Of a DNA stretch of 63,480 nucleotides, positions 17,563 through 26,584 are shown in pieces. The stretch comes from Candidatus Kryptoniota bacterium (GTDB lineage: Bacteria > Bacteroidota > Ignavibacteria > Kryptoniales > Kryptoniaceae). The position numbers and the translations under genes were made by a program. A model generated the notes under the pieces. The model ran no database searches, was not told the origin of the DNA, and saw only the letters and a program-made list of their open reading frames with translations. Each line of letters begins with the position of its first letter. Positions within the stretch are counted from its first letter, which is position 1. The stretch covers positions 1 to 63,480 of the forward strand of contig CALJEK010000034.1 of the NCBI GenBank assembly GCA_938074445.1, in the 5' to 3' direction.

Positions 17563-18333
17563 TTGTTTGTTCATTTGGAGAAGGCATTTTTTATATCTGA
17601 CGTCCATTTAGGACACGGAGAAAAAGAAGCCAATCGCGCTAAGGAAATAGAACTTGTTCGTTTTCTTGATAATGTCGGTGAAAACTCAAAAAAGCTTTTT
17701 ATTCTTGGTGATTTTTTTGATGTTTGGTTCGAATATAAACTTGCTGTTCCAAAAGGCTTTGCTCGCGTCTTGGGAAAACTTGCTGAGCTTTCAGATAGCG
17801 GAGTTGAAATTTTCTATGTGCTTGGCAATCACGATTTTTGGGTCAGGGATTACTTTGAATCGGAGCTTGGCATAAGGGTTTTTAAAGATGAGTTAAAGAT
17901 TGAAATCAACAGCAAGAAATTTTACATCATCCACGGTGATGGTCTTTCGAAAAATGATGTAGGATACAGGGTCTTAAAAAAAATCTTGCGAAACAAATTA
18001 AACATTGCGCTTTTCTCCTTAATTCATCCGGATTTTGGTCTCTGGCTTGCTGGAGCGTCATCTAAAAAAAGCAGAGAATATTCAACAAATAAGGACTCCA
18101 GCAACGATGAAAAAAACGCAATTGAATTTGCCAGAAAAAAAATCGAAGAAGGATTTGATTACGTTGTGATGGGGCATCTGCATAAGCCAAAAGTTTTGAA
18201 AATTGGGAGCGGTTTTTATATTAACACGGGCGATTGGCTCTGGAATTTTACCTATGGAATTTTTTCAGATGAGTTTGAAATAAAAAAATGGAAATTCGCA
18301 GATGAAAAGGCTCAGAGATTACTTCAAAAGTGA
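17563..18333 (+). CDS. lpxH: LpxH-like UDP-2,3-diacylglucosamine pyrophosphatase family protein
   Basis: A 256-residue calcineurin-like phosphoesterase with all metal motifs: ISDVHLG (near residue 11), LGDFFDVWFEY near 48, YVLGNHDFW near 86, IIHGDGL near 122 and VMGHLHKPKV near 203. LpxH cleaves UDP-2,3-diacylglucosamine to lipid X in lipid A synthesis. The start is a TTG at 17563, 2 nt after folD; no nearby ATG preserves the first metal motif. The end overlaps the PBP gene by 32 nt. Lipid A synthesis is inferred from family membership; other UDP-sugar pyrophosphatases look alike. Confidence 0.8.
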   Translation: MFVHLEKAFFISDVHLGHGEKEANRAKEIELVRFLDNVGENSKKLFILGDFFDVWFEYKLAVPKGFARVLGKLAELSDSGVEIFYVLGNHDFWVRDYFESELGIRVFKDELKIEINSKKFYIIHGDGLSKNDVGYRVLKKILRNKLNIALFSLIHPDFGLWLAGASSKKSREYSTNKDSSNDEKNAIEFARKKIEEGFDYVVMGHLHKPKVLKIGSGFYINTGDWLWNFTYGIFSDEFEIKKWKFADEKAQRLLQK

Positions 18334-20554
18334 AATTGACAAGGAGAGATATTTTAACGACCCCGAATACAGAAAGCAAATTTTACAAAAAGCTAAACTG
18401 CGTGAGAGAGCAAAGATAACAATTTTAATCCTGCTTGCGGTTTTATTCATTGCATATTCCATTTACCTTTTCCTCGGTCTTCCCTCGCTCCAACAGCTTG
18501 AAAACCCAACCCCGGAACTTGCAACGAAGGTTTACTCCTACGACGGTGAACTTCTCGGGCAATTTTATATTAAACAAAGAGCTTACACTCCCATTGACAG
18601 CATCCCACAAAATTTGATCAACGCTTTAATTGCGACGGAGGATAGGAAATTTTATAAGCACTGGGGAATAGATTTTGACAGAGTTTTAAAAGCTATGGTT
18701 AAAAATATCTTAAGTTTCCGAATTCGCGAAGGGGCAAGCACAATAACTCAACAACTTGCGAGGAATCTCTACTTATCCCAAGAACTCTCCCTCACAAGGA
18801 AAATTCGTGAGGCGATAACGGCAATTCAAATCGAGCGAAGCTATACAAAGGAAGAAATTCTTGAAATGTATTTGAATATCGCTTATTTTGGCTTGAACGC
18901 TTATGGGGTTGAATCAGCATCGTTTGTTTATTTTGGGAAGAAACCAAGTGAATTAACACTGGCAGAATGTGCCCTTCTGATTGGAATGTTAAGATCACCA
19001 GCGAGATATAATCCATTTGAATATCCAGATAGAGCTTTGAGGATCCGCGATGTCGTCTTGAAAAATATGCTCATCACAGGCTTCATAACAGAAAATGAAT
19101 ACGAAAAAGCACGAAGGGAACCGCTAAATCTAAATCGTGGGCGTGAATATATCTACTCCGGCATCGCTCCACATTTTCTTGAATATGTCAGGTTTCAACT
19201 TTTGAAAAAAGCGGAAAAATACGGATTTAACATTTACAAGGATGGACTCGTGGTGTATACTACGCTTGACGCAAGAATGCAAAGACACGCGATAAGGGCT
19301 GTGAAAGAACAACTTAACGAACTTCAGAAGGAATTTGATAAAGAATGGAAATGGAAAAGAGAACTTCTGAATTTAATACTTGACAAAGCGATAAAGCAAA
19401 GCCCTCGATACATTGAAGCTGATTCATCCGAAAAAAATAAAGTCTATCTTGAATTGCTTAACGATAAAGCATTTGTTGACTCTGTAAAAAAAGAAGCAAC
19501 ACGAATTCAAGTTGGCTTCGTTGCGATTGAACCACAAACTGGATATATCAAAGCAATGGTTGGAAGCTCTAACTTTGAAATTTTCAAATACGGATTAAAC
19601 CATGCGACACAGATAAAAAGACAACCCGGCTCGGCTTTTAAACCCTTTGTTTACACAGTCGCAATTGACAACGGTTATTCACCAGCATATCAACTTCTAA
19701 ATCAGCCAATTACATTAATAATGGCTAATGGGGAGAAATGGAGCCCTTCAAACTTTGACGGTACTTTCGGTGGCAAAGTCACTTTAAGAGAAGCCCTTAA
19801 AATGTCAATAAATGTCGTCGCAGTAAGAGTTCTACAGGAACTCGCACCGATAAATCAAGTTATTGATTATGCTCACAGGATGGGGATAAAAACGAAACTT
19901 CCACCCTACGAATCAATCGCGCTTGGCACCGCTGAGGTTGTTCCATTAGAAATCACATCAGCCTATGGTGTATTCGCAAATGAGGGTGTTTATGTTGAGC
20001 CAATTGCAATCTTAAGGATTGAAGATAGATTTGGAAATGTAATTGAGGAAGCAAAGCCCGAGAAGAGAGAAGTTATAAGTAGAGAAACTGCATATATCAT
20101 AACAGATATGCTTGAAGACGCGGTTAATTCGGGGACTGGAACCAGAGTAAGGCAGTTTTTCCACCTTCCATGCGCAGGTAAAACTGGGACGACACAGGAT
20201 TTCGCTGACGCTTGGTTTATAGGTTATACCCCAAATCTTGTCGCTGGCGTATGGCTTGGATTTGATGATAGAAGAATTATTTTCGGTGGAACATTTGGGC
20301 AAGGTGGCAGAGCAGCAGCACCGTTGTGGGGAAGATTTATGAAATATGTTTATGAGGACCCTGAAATAAATATGCCGATTCTTGACTTTGAACAGCCTCC
20401 TGATGTTGTATCCGCAACGATATGTGCTGAATCGCAAAAACTTGCAACTCAATACTGCCCGCAAAAAATAACTGATCTTTTCATCAGAAAATATCTACCG
20501 GTAAAACAATGCGACATCCATACATCCGAGCAAAAATCGAGAGTTATGTTTTGA
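18302..20554 (+). CDS. Class A penicillin-binding protein (PBP1A-type)
   Basis: A 750-residue bifunctional peptidoglycan synthase. One membrane helix (about 40-60) is followed by a GT51 glycosyltransferase domain (about 80-255) with ATEDRKFYKHWGID, EGASTITQQLARNLYLS and KEEILEMYLNIAYFG. The transpeptidase domain (about 370-690) has the SxxK motif in QPGSAFKPF, SxN in M-S-I-N-V-V-A and K-T-G in GKTGTTQDFADAW. The C-terminus has a short Cys-containing tail (C-A-E-S-Q, Y-C-P, K-Q-C). It overlaps the LpxH-like gene by 32 nt and shares one base with the TPR gene start (TGATG), so coupling is likely. Confidence 0.95.
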   Translation: MKRLRDYFKSEIDKERYFNDPEYRKQILQKAKLRERAKITILILLAVLFIAYSIYLFLGLPSLQQLENPTPELATKVYSYDGELLGQFYIKQRAYTPIDSIPQNLINALIATEDRKFYKHWGIDFDRVLKAMVKNILSFRIREGASTITQQLARNLYLSQELSLTRKIREAITAIQIERSYTKEEILEMYLNIAYFGLNAYGVESASFVYFGKKPSELTLAECALLIGMLRSPARYNPFEYPDRALRIRDVVLKNMLITGFITENEYEKARREPLNLNRGREYIYSGIAPHFLEYVRFQLLKKAEKYGFNIYKDGLVVYTTLDARMQRHAIRAVKEQLNELQKEFDKEWKWKRELLNLILDKAIKQSPRYIEADSSEKNKVYLELLNDKAFVDSVKKEATRIQVGFVAIEPQTGYIKAMVGSSNFEIFKYGLNHATQIKRQPGSAFKPFVYTVAIDNGYSPAYQLLNQPITLIMANGEKWSPSNFDGTFGGKVTLREALKMSINVVAVRVLQELAPINQVIDYAHRMGIKTKLPPYESIALGTAEVVPLEITSAYGVFANEGVYVEPIAILRIEDRFGNVIEEAKPEKREVISRETAYIITDMLEDAVNSGTGTRVRQFFHLPCAGKTGTTQDFADAWFIGYTPNLVAGVWLGFDDRRIIFGGTFGQGGRAAAPLWGRFMKYVYEDPEINMPILDFEQPPDVVSATICAESQKLATQYCPQKITDLFIRKYLPVKQCDIHTSEQKSRVMF

Positions 20555-22377
20555 TGAAAATAAAAACAATCTGGCTTTCCCTTCTTGTCTTTACAATAAA
20601 TTTCATCTTCGCTCAAACTCAAAACGAATTAAATCTTTTACGACTGGCTCAGTCATTTGAAAAAGCAGGTGAATATGAAAGGGCATTGAAAATTTATGAG
20701 GAACTTTACAATGGCAATCCCAACAACAGAGTTTATCTTGAGGCAATTGTAAGATTAAACACACAAACAAAAAATTATGATCGGGCAATCAAACTTGCTC
20801 AGTTATGGCTCTCGTCCCATCCAGATGACATCGATATGATGGCAAGACTTGGTGATATTAACTTTAAAGCCGGAAACGAAAAAGAAGCAATTGAGATATG
20901 GGATAACATCATCAAAACTTTTAGAAATAATCCCGGCGTTTACAGAATGGTTGCGGATTACCTAATTCAAAACCGCCTGTATGACAAAGCAATTCAATAC
21001 CTTACCACAGCTCAAAAAATCGCTGGAGCTTCGGAGCTTTATTCTTTTGAAATAGCGATGCTATATGAGTTCACGATGAGATTCGATAAAGCAGTTGAAG
21101 AATACATAAAAATTTTGAGAAAAACCCCAAACTTGCTTCCAAGCATTAAATCGCGAATGTCATCATACATAAATAGAGCTGAAGTTTTACAACAAATCCT
21201 TCCAATACTTGAAGTTGAAGCGAAAAAATCAAAATCCGCCATCGGTATACTTGACCTTTACACATGGGTTTTAATTGAAGCCAAAGATTACCAAAAGGCG
21301 CTCGAAATTCAAGATCAGATTGATAAAACTACAAACGCAAATGGTGAGGTGATGTTGAACTTCGGGCGCGATATGTTTAATCAAGGAATTTATCACATAG
21401 CATTGAAAGCTTACACATTAATAATTCAAAATTACCCAAACCCCAAAATTTTGCCCGAAGCGAAGTTTAGAGCAATTCGATCAAACGAAGAATTATTAAG
21501 GCTAAAATTCAACGCCATAGGTGAATATGATACCACATTTTATTCTGAACTAAGAAAACTTGAAAATGATTATGCTAATCTTTCAAGAGAATACGCAGGG
21601 ACGAAGTATGAAGCCGAAGCTTTGTTCCGCATGGGGCTTATAAAACTTGACTTTTACTTTGACCTCGATCAAGCACAAAGATATTTTGAAGAGGTTGAGA
21701 AAAAATTTATTCTCTCACATGGGAAGGACGCCATATTAAAACTTGGTGAGGTCCTTACGTTAAAAGGGGATCTCAATTTAGCAAGGGAGAAATACCTTTA
21801 TTTAATGAAGTTTAAAAATTTCGCCGATACCCTCAAAGTAAAATTTCTACTTGCGCAACTTGATTATTATGAAGGAAACTTTACCTCAGCGGTAAAAACG
21901 CTTGAGGAAATTTCAAAATTCACATCTTCAGATTTTTCAAATGATGCGATTGAATTGCTTTTGAAAATTCAATCAAATCGTTTCCCTTCAGAAGAAAATC
22001 TTAAAAAGATGTCTCTTGCAGAACTAAGAATAAAGCAGAAAAAATTTACCGATGCGCTTTCACTTCTTGAGCACATAATTTCAACATGTTCAAACTGCCC
22101 AATAACCGATGACGCTATCTTCACCGCTTCAAAAATATACCGAACGATAAAAAAATTTGACAAGGCAATTGAATATATAGAACTTCTCCTGAACGAATAT
22201 CCTGAAAGTATTTACGCTGATGACGCGCTTATGGAAAAGGGAGAGATATATCAAAAACTCGGCAAAAATGAGCTGGCAATTGATGCATACATGAAACTTA
22301 TTTCCAAATTTCCGAATTCTATATTTGTGAATGAAGTTAGGAAAAGAATACGAGAACTAAGAGGCGAACTTCAATGA
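20554..22377 (+). CDS. Secreted TPR-repeat protein
   Basis: A 607-residue protein with a Sec signal peptide (MKIKTIWLSLLVFTINFIFAQ) and tetratricopeptide repeats along nearly its whole length (for example Y-E-R-A-L-K-I-Y-E-E-L near 42, D-R-A-I-K-L-A near 77, D-K-A-V-E-E-Y near 182, KFDKAIEYIELLLNEYP near 535 and NELAIDAYMKLISKFP near 575). It is expected in the periplasm or at the outer membrane, as a protein-protein scaffold. The ATG at 20554 shares a base with the PBP stop codon; a longer in-frame start upstream would remove the signal peptide from the N-terminus. Tight linkage to PBP1A suggests cell-wall or envelope assembly, an inference. Confidence 0.85.
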   Translation: MKIKTIWLSLLVFTINFIFAQTQNELNLLRLAQSFEKAGEYERALKIYEELYNGNPNNRVYLEAIVRLNTQTKNYDRAIKLAQLWLSSHPDDIDMMARLGDINFKAGNEKEAIEIWDNIIKTFRNNPGVYRMVADYLIQNRLYDKAIQYLTTAQKIAGASELYSFEIAMLYEFTMRFDKAVEEYIKILRKTPNLLPSIKSRMSSYINRAEVLQQILPILEVEAKKSKSAIGILDLYTWVLIEAKDYQKALEIQDQIDKTTNANGEVMLNFGRDMFNQGIYHIALKAYTLIIQNYPNPKILPEAKFRAIRSNEELLRLKFNAIGEYDTTFYSELRKLENDYANLSREYAGTKYEAEALFRMGLIKLDFYFDLDQAQRYFEEVEKKFILSHGKDAILKLGEVLTLKGDLNLAREKYLYLMKFKNFADTLKVKFLLAQLDYYEGNFTSAVKTLEEISKFTSSDFSNDAIELLLKIQSNRFPSEENLKKMSLAELRIKQKKFTDALSLLEHIISTCSNCPITDDAIFTASKIYRTIKKFDKAIEYIELLLNEYPESIYADDALMEKGEIYQKLGKNELAIDAYMKLISKFPNSIFVNEVRKRIRELRGELQ

Positions 22378-23642
22378 TGAAAAAAATTTTTTTCGTCTTG
22401 CTCGTTTCCCTTTCCCAAACTATGACCCCGCAGAATAAGATTTTAATATATATGGATTTAAATCAAACAGATCATCTAAAAGCATACGGCATAGCCTATT
22501 TCGCGCTAAAACATGGAGTAAATGTCGACTGGCTTTTAAACTATCGCGGTGGTTCTTTTATGATGGATTATCATGATGAGATTGCAAACGAGTGTAGGAT
22601 TCGTGGGGTCGCATTTGACGTAATTTCAAGTTATGATGCGCTTAAGATTTACGCTCAAATTCAAGACGAAAACAGCAATACAGATATCGTGCGCCTCGAA
22701 AAAGCCCCGAAGATTGCGGTTTACGTCCCACCTAACTTTAGACCTTGGGATGATGCTGTAACGCTTGCCCTTGAATACGCTGAAATTCCATATGATAAAA
22801 TTTGGGATGAAGAAATTTTAAATGGAAAAGTTCACGAATACGATTGGCTTCATCTTCACCATGAGGATTTCACAGGACAATATGGGAAATTCTACGCTTC
22901 ATTTGGAAGAACGCAATGGTATATTGAAGAGCAAATGATGTATGAAAGGGAAGCGAAACGACTTGGCTTTAAAAAGGTTTCCGAGCTCAAGAAAGCAGTT
23001 GCGCGTGGGATAAAAGAATATATCGCTTCAGGTGGATTTGTCTTCGCGATGTGTTCCGCAACTGACGCCCTTGATATCGCTCTTTCTGCTGAAAACACAG
23101 ATATATGCGATGTGATGTATGATGGCGATCCCCCAGACCCAGATTGTCAAGAAAAACTTGATTTCTCAAAGACACTCGCCTTTGAAAATTTCAAACTTGA
23201 GATGAACCCATATAGATACGAATATTCCGACATAGACCTACCACCAAGTGATCCACCACCCATACGTGACCCGTCAACCGATTATTTCACACTTTTTGAA
23301 TTTTCCGCTAAATATGACCCCGTCCCAACTATGTTAACTCAAAACCATGTAAATGTAATTAGAAATTTCCTGGGGCAAACGACCTCATTTAATAGAAAAG
23401 TTATAAAAAAATCCGTCGTCATACTCGCTGAAAAAGAAGGCACTGATGAAGTAAAATACATTCACGGCAACTACGGTCGCGGGACATTTACATTTCTCGG
23501 CGGACATGACCCCGAGGATTATCAGCATGCGGTTGGTGACCCTCCAACTGACCTTTCCCTCCACAAAAATTCCCCAGGCTATAGATTAATTCTTAACAAT
23601 GTCTTGTTCCCAGCTGCAAAGAAGAAAAAACTAAAAACTTAA
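22374..23642 (+). CDS. Secreted protein of the family annotated as asparagine synthetase B in Bacteroidota
   Basis: A 422-residue protein with a short N-terminal signal-like segment (MMKKIFFVLLVSLSQTM). Early sequence ILIYMDLNQTDHLKAYGIAY, the WLLNYRGGSFM stretch and the IAVYVPPNFRPWDDAVTLALEYAEIPY segment resemble proteins that databases often label asparagine synthetase B. I see none of the asparagine synthetase hallmarks (N-terminal Cys nucleophile, PP-loop), so that name is probably misleading. A GATase1/flavodoxin-like fold is plausible: G-G-F-V-F-A-M-C-S-A-T near residue 223, and GRGTFTFLGGHDPED near 365 with a possible catalytic His. It overlaps the TPR gene by 4 nt. Function unknown. 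Confidence 0.6.
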   Translation: MMKKIFFVLLVSLSQTMTPQNKILIYMDLNQTDHLKAYGIAYFALKHGVNVDWLLNYRGGSFMMDYHDEIANECRIRGVAFDVISSYDALKIYAQIQDENSNTDIVRLEKAPKIAVYVPPNFRPWDDAVTLALEYAEIPYDKIWDEEILNGKVHEYDWLHLHHEDFTGQYGKFYASFGRTQWYIEEQMMYEREAKRLGFKKVSELKKAVARGIKEYIASGGFVFAMCSATDALDIALSAENTDICDVMYDGDPPDPDCQEKLDFSKTLAFENFKLEMNPYRYEYSDIDLPPSDPPPIRDPSTDYFTLFEFSAKYDPVPTMLTQNHVNVIRNFLGQTTSFNRKVIKKSVVILAEKEGTDEVKYIHGNYGRGTFTFLGGHDPEDYQHAVGDPPTDLSLHKNSPGYRLILNNVLFPAAKKKKLKT

Positions 23643-23647
23643 ATATT

Positions 23648-24544
23648 ATGAAATTTACACGAAGGGAATTTATCAAGAAAGTAGGAGCAACGGTGATTGG
23701 AGCGAGTTTAACTGGATTTGAAAAGACGATCGAAAAAAGAAAACTTGGTAAAACAGGGCTCAATGTGACAATACTCGGGCTTGGATGTGCGCAGATTGGC
23801 TCAATGAGAAATTTTAAACAAGCTGTAAAAATTGTTGAAACAGCCATTGATTTAGGGATAAATTACATTGATACCGCAAGCTCATATGGCGATAGCGAGG
23901 AAAAGGTCGGAGAGGTTATGAAATCAAGAAGGAAAGAAGTTATACTTGCAACAAAAACGCTTCAACGAGATAAAGAATCATCCTGGCGAGAGATCAATAC
24001 GAGCCTTGAGAGATTAAAAACAGACTATGTTGACCTTCTTCAAATTCATTCAGTTAACACAATGTATGAGCTTGATAAAATCACCTCAAAAAACGGTTCC
24101 CTTTACGCTGTCATAAGAGCTAAAGAGGAAGGGCTTTGCAAACATATCGGGATCACAGGGCATAAAAATCCTGAAGTTATAAAAGAAGCATTAAACAGAT
24201 TTGATTTCGAAACAGTTCTTGTCCCGCTAAGTCCGGTTGATAAACTTTTAAATGACTTCGGCGATGTGATCTTCCCAGTGGCTAAAAAGAAAAACACTGG
24301 TATAATTGCAATGAAAGTTTTAGCGGACGGCAGGTATACAAAATTTGTCTCAGAGAGCTTACGTTATGTTTTTTCGCTCCCTATAAGCACTGCAATTGTG
24401 GGAATGCAAAGTCTCGATGAGTTAAAACAGAACATTGAAATCGCTAAAAATTTCGTGCCAATGAGCCAATCGGAGATGCAAAGCTTTATAGAGAAAACAC
24501 AAAAACACACCACAACATCTATACTTTGGTGGAAACGGGGTTAA
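23648..24544 (+). CDS. Aldo/keto reductase with Tat-like N-terminus
   Basis: A 298-residue aldo/keto reductase. The N-terminus (TRREFIKKVGATVIGASL) looks like a twin-arginine signal, so export with a bound cofactor is possible. The catalytic tetrad is visible: Asp in Y-I-D-T-A-S-S-Y-G (residue about 76) with Tyr five residues on, Lys in LATKTLQRD, and His in LLQIHSVN. GITGHKNPEVIKEAL and the C-terminal STAIVGMQSLDEL are family features. It ends the long plus-strand run and its stop overlaps the stop of a small minus-strand ORF. Confidence 0.88.
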   Translation: MKFTRREFIKKVGATVIGASLTGFEKTIEKRKLGKTGLNVTILGLGCAQIGSMRNFKQAVKIVETAIDLGINYIDTASSYGDSEEKVGEVMKSRRKEVILATKTLQRDKESSWREINTSLERLKTDYVDLLQIHSVNTMYELDKITSKNGSLYAVIRAKEEGLCKHIGITGHKNPEVIKEALNRFDFETVLVPLSPVDKLLNDFGDVIFPVAKKKNTGIIAMKVLADGRYTKFVSESLRYVFSLPISTAIVGMQSLDELKQNIEIAKNFVPMSQSEMQSFIEKTQKHTTTSILWWKRG

Positions 24545-24717
24545 TTAGTTTCACCTCTTTGACCACTTGAAAAGAGAGCCGCAATTGAATAAAATGTAGA
24601 AATCCCCATCGAAAAAGCGAACAAAGCAAAGATTTTATTCATTGCGGAAAGATATATTGATACCAGCGTCAAGACCAAAAACATTATGAAGAGACCTATG
24701 TAAAGTTTCCTATACAT
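24541..24717 (-). CDS. Predicted small membrane protein, 58 residues
   Basis: An unbroken minus-strand frame from ATG 24717 to TAA 24541 encodes 58 residues with two hydrophobic helices (about 7-24, LYIGLFIMFLVLTLVSIYL, and 28-50, NKIFALFAFSMGISTFYSI) and a short polar tail (SSGQRGETN). The hydrophobic pattern and positive-inside N-terminus (MYRK) make it credible. Against it: no clear ribosome binding site, and a terminator hairpin lies directly upstream at 24743-24762. It converges with the aldo/keto reductase gene, overlapping by 4 nt. Function unknown. Confidence 0.4.
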   Translation of the reverse strand: MYRKLYIGLFIMFLVLTLVSIYLSAMNKIFALFAFSMGISTFYSIAALFSSGQRGETN

Positions 24718-24742
24718 AACAAGTTAAAGTTTAATTTTAAAT

Positions 24743-24762
24743 GAGCGGGCATTCGCCCGCTC
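24743..24762 (-). terminator. Terminator hairpin after the T9SS cargo gene
   Basis: Perfect 8-bp stem gagcgggc / gcccgctc with ATTC loop, 9 nt past the minus-strand stop at 24772. The AT-rich flank on the minus side lacks a clean T-run. Confidence 0.7.
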
Positions 24763-24771
24763 TGTTAAATA

Positions 24772-26451
24772 TCATTTAATAAGTACCATTTTCTTAACAG
24801 CTGAGTAACCGTCAGCTGTTAGCTTGTAGAAATAAATCCCGCTTGGCAAATTCCCCCCATTAAATTTCACTCTATATGAACCGCTCAAAAGGTATTCATC
24901 AACGAGCTTATCTACCACCTGACCAAGTGAATTATAAACTACTAGCTTAACATTTGAAGATTTAGGCAAGTCAAATTCTATAACCGTCTCAGGATTAAAT
25001 GGGTTTGGATAGTTTTGCTTTAATTCAAATTTCGTTGGGTTTTCTGATATCCTTTCGTAAACTTTAACAAGTCTTGAATAATCCGTATTTTGCGGATCGT
25101 AATTTGTCCAACCAAGATCCCACCTTTGGGTTGAGTCTGGACCGAAAGCACCGACCCAATTTACAGGCGTTAAATCTCGCAGTCTTGGATTTGTAAAGTC
25201 AGCTATGCCAATTAAGGGAGAATTAGGCAATGGAATTGGTGCTGGATTTGTGAGATTGAACGGGTCTACAAGTTTAAGTTCGTTCGCAGTTGAATATATT
25301 TTGTTATTGTATTGTGGATTCAAAAACCAATTCCTTGCATTAAAACCTGAAACATTTGTTTGCACTTGATTTGCGAACTTAATTCCAGCCAACACGACAT
25401 TTCTTATTTGAAGAGTATCATTTTGAGCATCATTAACAACATTTGAACCATCAAGATAAATCCCAACTGGCCAACCTATAAACACACTGTTGTAAATATT
25501 AAGCCTTGTGGAGCGCCTTAAGTGAGCACCTCTTCTATAGTTTGGGTTATAACCCGTGAAAGTTGTATCCGGCATAGGACCAATTAAAGTTATATTGCTG
25601 AAAACTCCGCTTGTCCTTGGCTGATTTGTCGTACCAGTTCCGTCGTTATCAGCTTCAAACCCGTTACTTCCACTTACATCAGCTATATTCGGATCTCTTA
25701 TTGCAAGTGCAAATTGAACTTTACCAGACCAACCAAAATCGGTGTCAAAATCATCATCAAGCGTTCTATAAGCAACAAGATATCTTGCGTTTACATTTCC
25801 ACCGAACCATTCAAATGCATCATCCCCAGAATAACTTACCTGAACATATTCAATCAAAGTTTTTCTACCAACGCCTCCAAGTGTTAAACCATTGATTTCA
25901 TTATCCGGAGTATATGGAACGCCAGGAAATTCAATTCTAACATATCTAAAAACCCCACTGCTATCATCAGGATTGTTCCCACCATAGATTCCATCATCTC
26001 CAAGCCCACCTTCCACAACTGCAGTTCCACCTGGAACATTGATCGGCGCCTCACCCAAAATTAATACTCCACCCCAATCGCCCGCTGCTCTTCTACCAAC
26101 AGGCTGTGCACTTGTGAAAACTATAGGTCTATCTTTCGTCCCATTTGCATATATTTTTCCGCCACGCTTTATGATCAAACTACCCTTTGTTTCCTTATCC
26201 CCATAAATTATCGTCCCGGGTTCAATTGTTAGCGTTGCTCCTCTTTCAACTGTGACAAATCCTTTTAAAAGGTATTGCTTATCTGCAGTAAGTGTCAAAT
26301 TTTGAGTAATTCTTCCTTGAAGAACGACCACATTTGCTGGTGGCTGAGCAAATGAGCCAACCCAGAACAAAAGCAACTGGACCAAGATAAAGACGAGGGA
26401 TTTAATCGAACCGCTTTTGCTTTCACTTAAATATTTTAGTTGGTTTCTCAT
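24772..26451 (-). CDS. T9SS cargo: secreted beta-helix-like protein with C-terminal sorting domain
   Basis: A 559-residue secreted protein. Signal peptide at about 17-36 (LVFILVQLLLFWVGSFAQ). Residues about 40-430 look like a beta-helix surface protein: GRITQNLTLTADKQYLLKG, TIEPGTIIYGDKETKGSLIIKRGGKI, GDWGGVLILGEAPINVPGG, VQVSYSGDDAFEWFGG. The last 90 residues are a T9SS sorting domain: FELKQNYPNPFNPETVIEF, GQVVDKLV, LPSGIYFYKL, ending K-K-M-V-L-I-K. I chose ATG 26451 because caggaggc lies just upstream and the signal peptide is then near the N-terminus; an upstream in-frame start at 26556 lacks this support. It follows the TonB receptor gene by about 130 nt and is probably co-expressed with it. 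PorU/PorV in this window would process its sorting domain. Confidence 0.85.
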   Translation of the reverse strand: MRNQLKYLSESKSGSIKSLVFILVQLLLFWVGSFAQPPANVVVLQGRITQNLTLTADKQYLLKGFVTVERGATLTIEPGTIIYGDKETKGSLIIKRGGKIYANGTKDRPIVFTSAQPVGRRAAGDWGGVLILGEAPINVPGGTAVVEGGLGDDGIYGGNNPDDSSGVFRYVRIEFPGVPYTPDNEINGLTLGGVGRKTLIEYVQVSYSGDDAFEWFGGNVNARYLVAYRTLDDDFDTDFGWSGKVQFALAIRDPNIADVSGSNGFEADNDGTGTTNQPRTSGVFSNITLIGPMPDTTFTGYNPNYRRGAHLRRSTRLNIYNSVFIGWPVGIYLDGSNVVNDAQNDTLQIRNVVLAGIKFANQVQTNVSGFNARNWFLNPQYNNKIYSTANELKLVDPFNLTNPAPIPLPNSPLIGIADFTNPRLRDLTPVNWVGAFGPDSTQRWDLGWTNYDPQNTDYSRLVKVYERISENPTKFELKQNYPNPFNPETVIEFDLPKSSNVKLVVYNSLGQVVDKLVDEYLLSGSYRVKFNGGNLPSGIYFYKLTADGYSAVKKMVLIK

Positions 26452-26584
26452 ATTTGCCTCCTGTTGTTTGTTTTTGTTTGGAATTGAATAAAACTTAGCC
26501 ATATTGTTTTTAGTTTTGTCTGAGTTTTTCACTTGATTTCTCACGCTTGTCTCCAAATTTGTTTTTATTTAAAATCAAAAAGGT

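Noticed and set aside
20012-20464. A 150-codon frame antisense to the PBP gene
   Set aside because: It overlaps the conserved transpeptidase motifs (KTG region) and has no independent support.
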